DNA of 64,000 nt from Zizania palustris (lineage: Eukaryota > Streptophyta > Magnoliopsida > Poales > Poaceae). Shown piece by piece: positions 58,498-64,000 of this stretch. A model generated the notes under the pieces. That model worked only from the letters and a program-made list of their open reading frames with translations, was not told where the DNA came from and ran no database searches. A program made the position numbers and the translations under genes. The stretch lies in assembly GCA_019279435.1 (NCBI GenBank), contig JAAALK010000289.1, forward strand, positions 89,931,023 to 89,995,022, written 5' to 3'. The first letter of the stretch is position 1, and each line of letters opens with the position of its first letter.

Positions 58498-60854
58498 CAC
58501 CCAACCTCGGCCACCCCTCTGTTGGCCGTGAAACCCGCCGGATCACCGACGCCGACGACCACCCGAGAAGACCTCGCCGTCTACTCTCGCCGCCGGCCGC
58601 CATCCATCGTCCATCGCCACCGCCGCAGGTACGGTTGTAACCGCCGTCGTCTCCTTTATCCATTTTAGCCAAAACCTAGGTCCCTAGGCGCTTGCCGCCG
58701 CCGTCACCGCCGCACCCGAGGTCGCCGTCGCCGGAGACGAATGGTAGTTACCCTCTCCGACGCGTGTCGTGTCGTACGGGCTCTCGGCCGCTCGATCTAC
58801 GGTGAACGGCTGGGATTAGAACCCCCGTTGACCTAATCTGGGGCGTTCATCTGGTCAAAGCGGTATCGAGGCCTCTCGGCCATCGATTGCAACTTAAATC
58901 CCCCGAGCGATCTGGTGCGTCCATGTCGTAACGGTTCACGAGATCTAATCGTGGCCGTCCAATTTCATTTAAACCTCCCGCCTCGCATCTGGCCGCTGGA
59001 TTCAGATCCAATGGTCCAGATCGTTCCGGTCCACGCGCACAGTCGCTGGTCCACCATGGGCCTGGTTCACCGTGGACCAGAGACTGTTTTTCAGTTTAAA
59101 TAAAATTCTAGAAATCGATTTAAACTTTGAAAATTCATAACTTGCTCATTTTGACTCCAAATTTCACCATTCAAATTTTGTTAAATCCAGCATATTATTC
59201 CCTACACATTTATGCCATAAAAACAGGATGTTACTGTTACCCAAAATATTCTTAATAAATAATTGAATAAAAACCCCTTAGGGATAAATTATTAATTCAG
59301 AAAAATAAATTAGAAAAGCCTTAAGAAAATAAGTTTACTGTTTATCATCAAAACATCAGAGTATTAAAACTTTATTCCACATAATAAAACCCACAAATAT
59401 GTATGTTTATTATTTGGTGGATTTTTATCTGTTTATTGAATGTATTGTTTATTTTTCCGTATCGAGAAGACTACGAGTTCGTCGAGGAGCCGGAGTTCTA
59501 CCCCGAGGTTCCTTCATCCCCATTTGCTGATCAAGGCAAGTCATCGACCACCCCTGTGGAAACAGTTGATCATGATTGAGCCCATGTTTTAATAAAATAT
59601 CACTATAACTCATAGGTTAATATTGCATTAGTCCAATATCAAGCCTTACACTTATATTTATTAGATCCCCGTCCTTGTGTGCAAACCCAAGCCATGCTTA
59701 TTGAGCCTTAACTCCTTGTCACTCTACTATAAAATTATTAGCTAGTGCCCAATGTACCGGCACAACTGCTATAGGATAAAAAGAATGAGTCATAGATAGT
59801 TGGATTCTGTATATGAATTTCCCCGTTATTCTCGTCTCTGGACTCTGTTGGAGTTGGCTAAGTTATAAGTATGGTGGGTTCCGGGTGCAAGCTCGGGCAT
59901 TGTCTTGTCGCACCCGGGGCACTATAAGGACCGGTCTGCGGGATCTGTTGCAAAGCACTTCCGTACCAACCACAAGTCTAATGGGTAAGTCCTAACTGGA
60001 AGTATGGAATGCTCCGACTCGATGCACCATAGTGGAGGGGGCAAGGGGCAAGCCTGCGGGCGACTTGTACCGACGAGGCTCAAGGGGAGGTATGGTGGGG
60101 CTCCGACGCGTCGGGACACCATATGAAACCTATAAGAGGGTGCTGTTGAGTCGGGGAGGACTATATGGAAGGTTTTGGCACGAGTTCCCGTGAAATGGGT
60201 CATCTCGTTACACTTTGGTGTAGGTGATGAGTGCGTGCCTTGTGGGTACAGTGGTACATCTCTGATCAGAGAAATTTAATCTTTTCGAAAAGCCGAGCCC
60301 ACGGTCAAGGGCGGGTTGTGTGACTACTCGCAGTTAGTTTACAATTGATTGAATGGTTGAGTTATTCATGGCATGTAAGGACTGTTGAGCGAGGTGGGGC
60401 TGACTGTACCCCTCGAGTTAGAAGATGATGATGCATACACATGTTTACGTTTCAGTACTAATAAATTGTTCACATTAAATTGCTTTACAAATTACTCGCT
60501 TCCGCAAAACTAGCCACTATCTCCCTTGTTATTACCTTGCATTGTATTTGCATTCGGTGGCTTGCTGAGTACTCCTGTACTCACCCCGTTGACTTACACC
60601 ATTAGAGCCCGTCTACTACGAGGAGGATGCAGGTCTGGACTAGCGACCCAGTCAAGGCGAGACTGGAAGGAGGCGTTCATCTAGGACCCTTATTTTATTA
60701 GTTTCTCTTCACCTTTATTCACTTTTGTAATAATGCGGTCTACGAACCGTGAATGATTGCCCGTATTGTACGAGGTCGCATGATGAACGTCTTGTTTTAT
60801 TGATTTTCTATGGAATTTCAATAAAGTCCTGATTTATTAAATCGGGGCGCGACA
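58498..60854 (+). repeat. 3' LTR of gypsy B, second part
   Basis: It matches 25454-27809 and ends GGGCGCGACA, followed by the target repeat ctagt (60855-60859). Confidence 0.92.
59463..60643 (+). other. two-exon conserved ORF in the gypsy B 3' LTR (GC-AG intron)
   Basis: Exons 59463-59535 and 60606-60643 match those in the 5' LTR in length and frame. The intron is also 1,070 bp (59536-60605), starting gcaagt and ending accattag. Near the end one codon changes Thr to Pro and the last Glu to Asp; the frame still ends in TAG (60641-60643). Confidence 0.45.
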
Positions 60855-60859
60855 CTAGT

Positions 60860-61170
60860 CTTCTTATCTTTAAAGCTAATCTGGTAGGATTTGGCCTAAT
60901 CAAGTTTAGGGATAAAAACAACCAGAATCAGACTCAAACTCTATCTCCAAAGCCAGCCCGAGGTGGGCCTTCGACAGGCCTGCCGAAGCCTGCTCCTCAG
61001 GTCGTAGATTAGGCGAGGCAGGCCTCTAGAGGGCCTTCAGGCCGAAGCTAGCAGGCCGCTAAAAGGCCTCTGAAGCCCAATGTTTGATAGGCCTTCGGCC
61101 CTATAAGGCTTTAGCCTGATCCAGGACTTGTGTATTTTTGGCCCAAATTACCAAAATTGATATTTTGACA
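60860..61170 (-). repeat. 5' LTR of gypsy A, second part (U3)
   Basis: It continues 23508-24514 across gypsy B. On the minus strand it begins TGTCAAAATATC at 61170. It is rich in palindromic ggccttcggcc-like words (60966-61115). Confidence 0.65.
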
Positions 61171-61950
61171 ATCTTGTCCATTAATGCCTTTTTTGCTATC
61201 AACCGTATATCAATTTATCCTTGTTATTTCCATTACCTAGAGTCCAAAAAAATCCACATAAAAATATAATTATCTTCATCATAGATTTAGTTTTCCACTG
61301 TGAAAGCCCCTTTGTGTCACTTGCAAGTTGAATTTCAGTTTTTTCTTGATTGAGTTTAAGTCCTAGTTCTAGTCTGGTTTTTGGTTTAGAGTCGTGTTCA
61401 TGGTATCTAGTTCGAGTTTTGTGTTGTCGCGAGAGCCTTCCTAGAGCGATCATCTTCGACTCGATTTCAGATTGCAACCGCCTTGTGTTATTTTCCCATA
61501 TCACAAGCCTATTAATTAGGCTGTAAACCTCCTTGTGTCAATCGTCATGCACCGGTAGCCTCCTTGTTTCAGCCGCAAACCTATTCATGAAGCTGCATTA
61601 TAGCCAAACAGAAAAGAAAGAGTGCGGAAATTTTCTGAATTACAGATCATTTGGTAAAATGTCCATAAATTTCTCATACAGACTTAGAATCAGACAAATT
61701 TGTACATTCCAGAGAACTAGAGAAAATGTTACAACTGAATATACCCAATTTTTTGGATTTGAAGATTTTATTTTCTCCAAATTTAGCCAAAAAGATTGAG
61801 TTTTTGCAATAGTAAGGTTTTCCAGAGTGTGCCACCAAATTCTATAGCTTGTGATATCTTTGCATCAAGTGGTATCAAGTGCCCCTAAACTTATTTCATA
61901 CTCCAGTGTATTTTGTGCAGTGAAAAGATATATAAAAAGAGAATAGAAAT
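61171..61950. other. unassigned AT-rich sequence
   Basis: No ORF, LTR boundary or known element is recognisable. The phrases cctccttgtgtcaatcg and cctccttgtttcagccg form a loose repeat near 61527-61570. This may be the oldest layer, the sequence into which gypsy A and copia 5 inserted, or part of another LTR element. Confidence 0.4.
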
Positions 61951-63636
61951 TGAGAAACCAAGTGGAGTTTCACCATGGTTTTATCTTAGTGATGAGTGAT
62001 TGACAAGTTTTCCTGATTTGATGGTCTGGACATGTGATTGGTTGTTTGAGTTCACTGAAGGGATTAGTATGCGTTATGCGTGGAGATTCGTGTTTTGCTT
62101 GTCTTAGCGTGTGCAGGGTTGAGATACGAGTCAACTGTCAACGGCAGGTGATCAAGGTCAAGTGGGGGCTTGATGTCGGATGATCAAGAAGGCCGGGTGA
62201 ATTTGAGGAAGATCTCAGGCGTACACGTGAAGATTAAGCAAGACATGGATGGACGGATGACCAAGACAACGTGTTGACTAAGTTAGCAAAAGGAATGCCA
62301 GTGCAAGTGACAAGGCGGCTCGAGGGATCAAGAGCGAGAGAGACTTGCTGGCGGTCGATTTCGCAGATTGGTTACACATGTCGAACATTTGGAGGGTTTT
62401 GTCGGTTTCGGCTCAAAACCGTCAGATCGAGATCAAAGCGTTATGAAGCGAAACCGTAGTCGCTACGAAAGTTACGTGTCAGGACAAACTACCTTTATAT
62501 AGGATTTTACTTTTTTATCCCAGTGGGCATTTGAGTCTATAAAAAACCCTAGGGGCATTTGAGTCATTTCTTGTTTTCGAATTGGATATAAAAGGCCACC
62601 TAGCCCTCTAGGGTTGGTGCCCATTTTAGAAATCAATTTTCTATTCCTCAACATTTCGGTCACATTACTTTTGGAACCTTCTTCTTTTTCTTGCCGCGAG
62701 TGCTGCTGGTGCTAGAAATTCCTGCTCCATTGACATTTCTGCTACAGTTCACACGCACAGTGATTCCACCCGAACCAGTAGCTGTCGCACCTTGGTTTTT
62801 CTCTAGTTTCTCTAGTTTTGCTCTCGACGCTGGTTCTCCCAAAAACCGGTGTTTGGTTTTTTTGGAAGCTCTGTTTTCTGCCTCCCTACGCAAGTGCCAC
62901 GAGTGTTTTTCTTAAGGACTTCGGTTTTCTCTGCCGAAGGCACTCGAGCAGGGACCACCTGGCGCCTCGGTTTCCTCCACTAGGGCTCTGCCATCGACGC
63001 GATTTGCCGATCGTCTGCCAGCGTCACCAGGGTCTTCGACACCTTGAGTTGATGGCTCCACTGTAGCTGTCGGTCCTCAAGCGCATGACTATGTGCACAA
63101 CATCATAATCCTGGACGCAAGGTAAATGGAGGTATGATTCCATTTTTCCCTTGAAATTAAAATGTTTGTTTAATTTCTTGCTAGGGTAGTTTACTGTTTG
63201 AGGTGCTTTGATCCTTATGCATAAAAGTGATAGATGAATATTTTGCATGTCTTGTACTTGATTAAATGCATATGGATTGTATTTTTTGCCATATGCTTGA
63301 GGAAATATTTATGAACTATTGATTTGCAAATCTGATTTATTTGTGGTATTTAATCTGCCTTGTGTGCTTTGTACGGGTGTCTTTTCAATCAGGACATCGG
63401 TAGGTTTTTGAAGGCTAGATTATTTTCAGTGCTTATGATCTCTCACACTATCGCATCATACCATAAATGATAGGAGAGTGATAGCACTAGATTTATCTGG
63501 GATTTTGCTGTGAAAGTTTATGCTTCCGCATGTTCTATTAGTGGAGCGTTGGGTGTTTTGAAAAGGCCATAAGTTCAAAAGAATTTGTTGAGGCGCCTAT
63601 TCACCCCCCTCTCTAGTCATCTGTTTCGGTCCTATA
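61951..63636 (+). repeat. 5' LTR of copia 5 (1,686 bp)
   Basis: It starts TGAGAAACCAAG and ends GGTCCTATA, so the terminal CA has become TA. The TATA box (tataaaa) is at 62587-62593. It shares the inverted repeat cgtagtcgctacg (62455-62467) with the copia 4 LTRs. Confidence 0.85.
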
Positions 63637-63638
63637 AT

Positions 63639-63651
63639 TGGTATCAGAGCC
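63639..63651 (+). other. primer binding site of copia 5
   Basis: The sequence tggtatcagagcc lies two bases after the LTR (initiator tRNA-Met type). Confidence 0.88.
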
Positions 63652-63698
63652 TGTTAGATCACCAGTTGACTGTAACCGGTTTGTGATACGTAGGTGAC

Positions 63699-64000
63699 AT
63701 GGATAGACACAGCAAGATTCCGCTATTCGATGGAAAGGATTTTGCATAGTGGAAGGTGTGCATGGAGGCTTTTCTTTAAAGCCAAGGAAGTGCAATCTAG
63801 AAAATTATTGAGGCCAGATATATGATTCTTGATACTCATACTACTAAGGCTGAGAAGTAACAATATGATTCTAACTGTAAAGCTAGGAACATACTGTTCA
63901 CAAGTCTGAGTCAGAACGAGATTCATAGGGTTTAGCACCTTCGTACTGCTAGGGAGATTTGGACTACTTTTGCGTTGTTCCATGAAGTCTCAACTCAGAT
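63699..64000 (+). pseudogene. gag: gag pseudogene of copia 5 (start only)
   Basis: From the ATG at 63699 it reads MDRHSKIPLFDGKDFA, then TAG where copia 3 has Tyr, and later stops where copia 3 has Leu and Trp. The copia 3 phrases ARNILF and QHLRTAREIWTT are kept. It runs off the window edge. Confidence 0.82.

Larger units (their letters stand above)
24515..60854 (+). mobile_element. gypsy B: Tekay-type chromovirus with orf0, interrupted by nested Sireviruses
   Basis: The ends are TGTAACACCCC and GGGCGCGACA, flanked by the 5-bp repeat ctagt (24510-24514 and 60855-60859). The order is 5' LTR, tRNA-Met-type primer site, orf0, gag, protease, RT, RNase H, integrase, chromodomain, polypurine tract, 3' LTR. 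LTR lengths are 3,295 and 3,296 bp once insertions are removed. Long LTRs, an ORF upstream of gag and a C-terminal chromodomain match the Tekay/Del type in grasses (rice RIRE3 and RIRE8 are described with an orf0). It hosts copia 4 in gag and a Sirevirus solo LTR plus copia 3 in the 3' LTR. Confidence 0.9.
16228..61170 (-). mobile_element. gypsy A: Tat-type Ty3/gypsy element, minus strand, heavily interrupted
   Basis: Its pieces are 16228-18025 (protease to RT), 21656-23480 (gag), the primer binding site, and a 5' LTR at 23508-24514 plus 60860-61170. The reverse transcriptase phrases (DCFAWEYSEMAGL, LVEHRLPIKP) and the gag phrases (FLAQCGEASGSDALKLRLFSL) are of the Tat-type plant gypsy group. 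RNase H, integrase and the 3' LTR should lie to the left, beyond copia 1. It contains copia 1, a solo LTR and all of gypsy B, so it is older than these three insertions. Confidence 0.8.
61951..64000 (+). mobile_element. copia 5: 5' end of a decayed Sirevirus (right end outside window)
   Basis: A 5' LTR, primer site and the start of gag are visible. The LTR start TGAGAAACCAAG and the gag start MDRHSKIPLFDG link it to the copia 1/3 family, though its LTR is shorter and diverged. Confidence 0.85.

Overview
The window is plant nuclear DNA, most likely from a grass (Poaceae). I infer this from the element types: 2-kb-LTR Sireviruses, a chromodomain gypsy element with 3.3-kb LTRs and an extra ORF upstream of gag, and Tat-lineage gypsy elements, one with an antisense gene. 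I found no convincing host gene, tRNA, rRNA or CRISPR array. Nearly all 64 kb is LTR retrotransposon, stacked four to five insertions deep.

Layout, outermost to innermost. Gypsy A is a Tat-type element on the minus strand. It occupies 16228-18025, 21656-24514 and 60860-61170, and its 3' half lies beyond the left edge. Three insertions sit in it: Sirevirus copia 1 (+, about 5521-16227, 5' end outside the window) in its reverse transcriptase; a 3.6-kb solo LTR (-, 18026-21655, repeat ccggg); and gypsy B, a Tekay-type chromovirus (+, 24515-60854, repeat ctagt), in its LTR. Copia 1 was itself hit by a second Tat-type element (to 5520) that carries an antisense gene, and by a solo LTR of its own family (8279-10512). 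Gypsy B was hit in gag by Sirevirus copia 4 (+, 29846-41119, repeat accac), and in its 3' LTR by a Sirevirus solo LTR (+, 45660-58492, repeat gagac). That solo LTR was then split by the youngest element, copia 3 (-, 46897-57688, repeat gttct). On the right, 61171-61950 is unassigned sequence, followed by the 5' LTR and decayed gag start of copia 5 (61951 to the edge).

Copia 3 is the best preserved element. Its two 1,964-bp LTRs differ at only about seven positions by eye, gag is open, and pol has a single 1-bp frameshift. Copia 4 has two premature stops and a damaged protease motif. Gypsy B gag-pol has several premature stops, but its orf0 upstream of gag is open. Copia 1 and gypsy A are heavily decayed. 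Many stops are CAG-to-TAG or CGA-to-TGA, as expected from deamination of methylated cytosine.

The signals most worth a second look are four. (1) A roughly 180-bp block with a small hairpin is conserved in the 3' untranslated regions of three Sirevirus copies. (2) A two-exon ORF of 36 codons with a GC-AG intron is conserved inside three chromovirus LTR copies. (3) The Tat-type element has a multi-exon antisense gene with its own TATA box. (4) Two Sirevirus copies share an in-frame TAG at the gag-pol junction.
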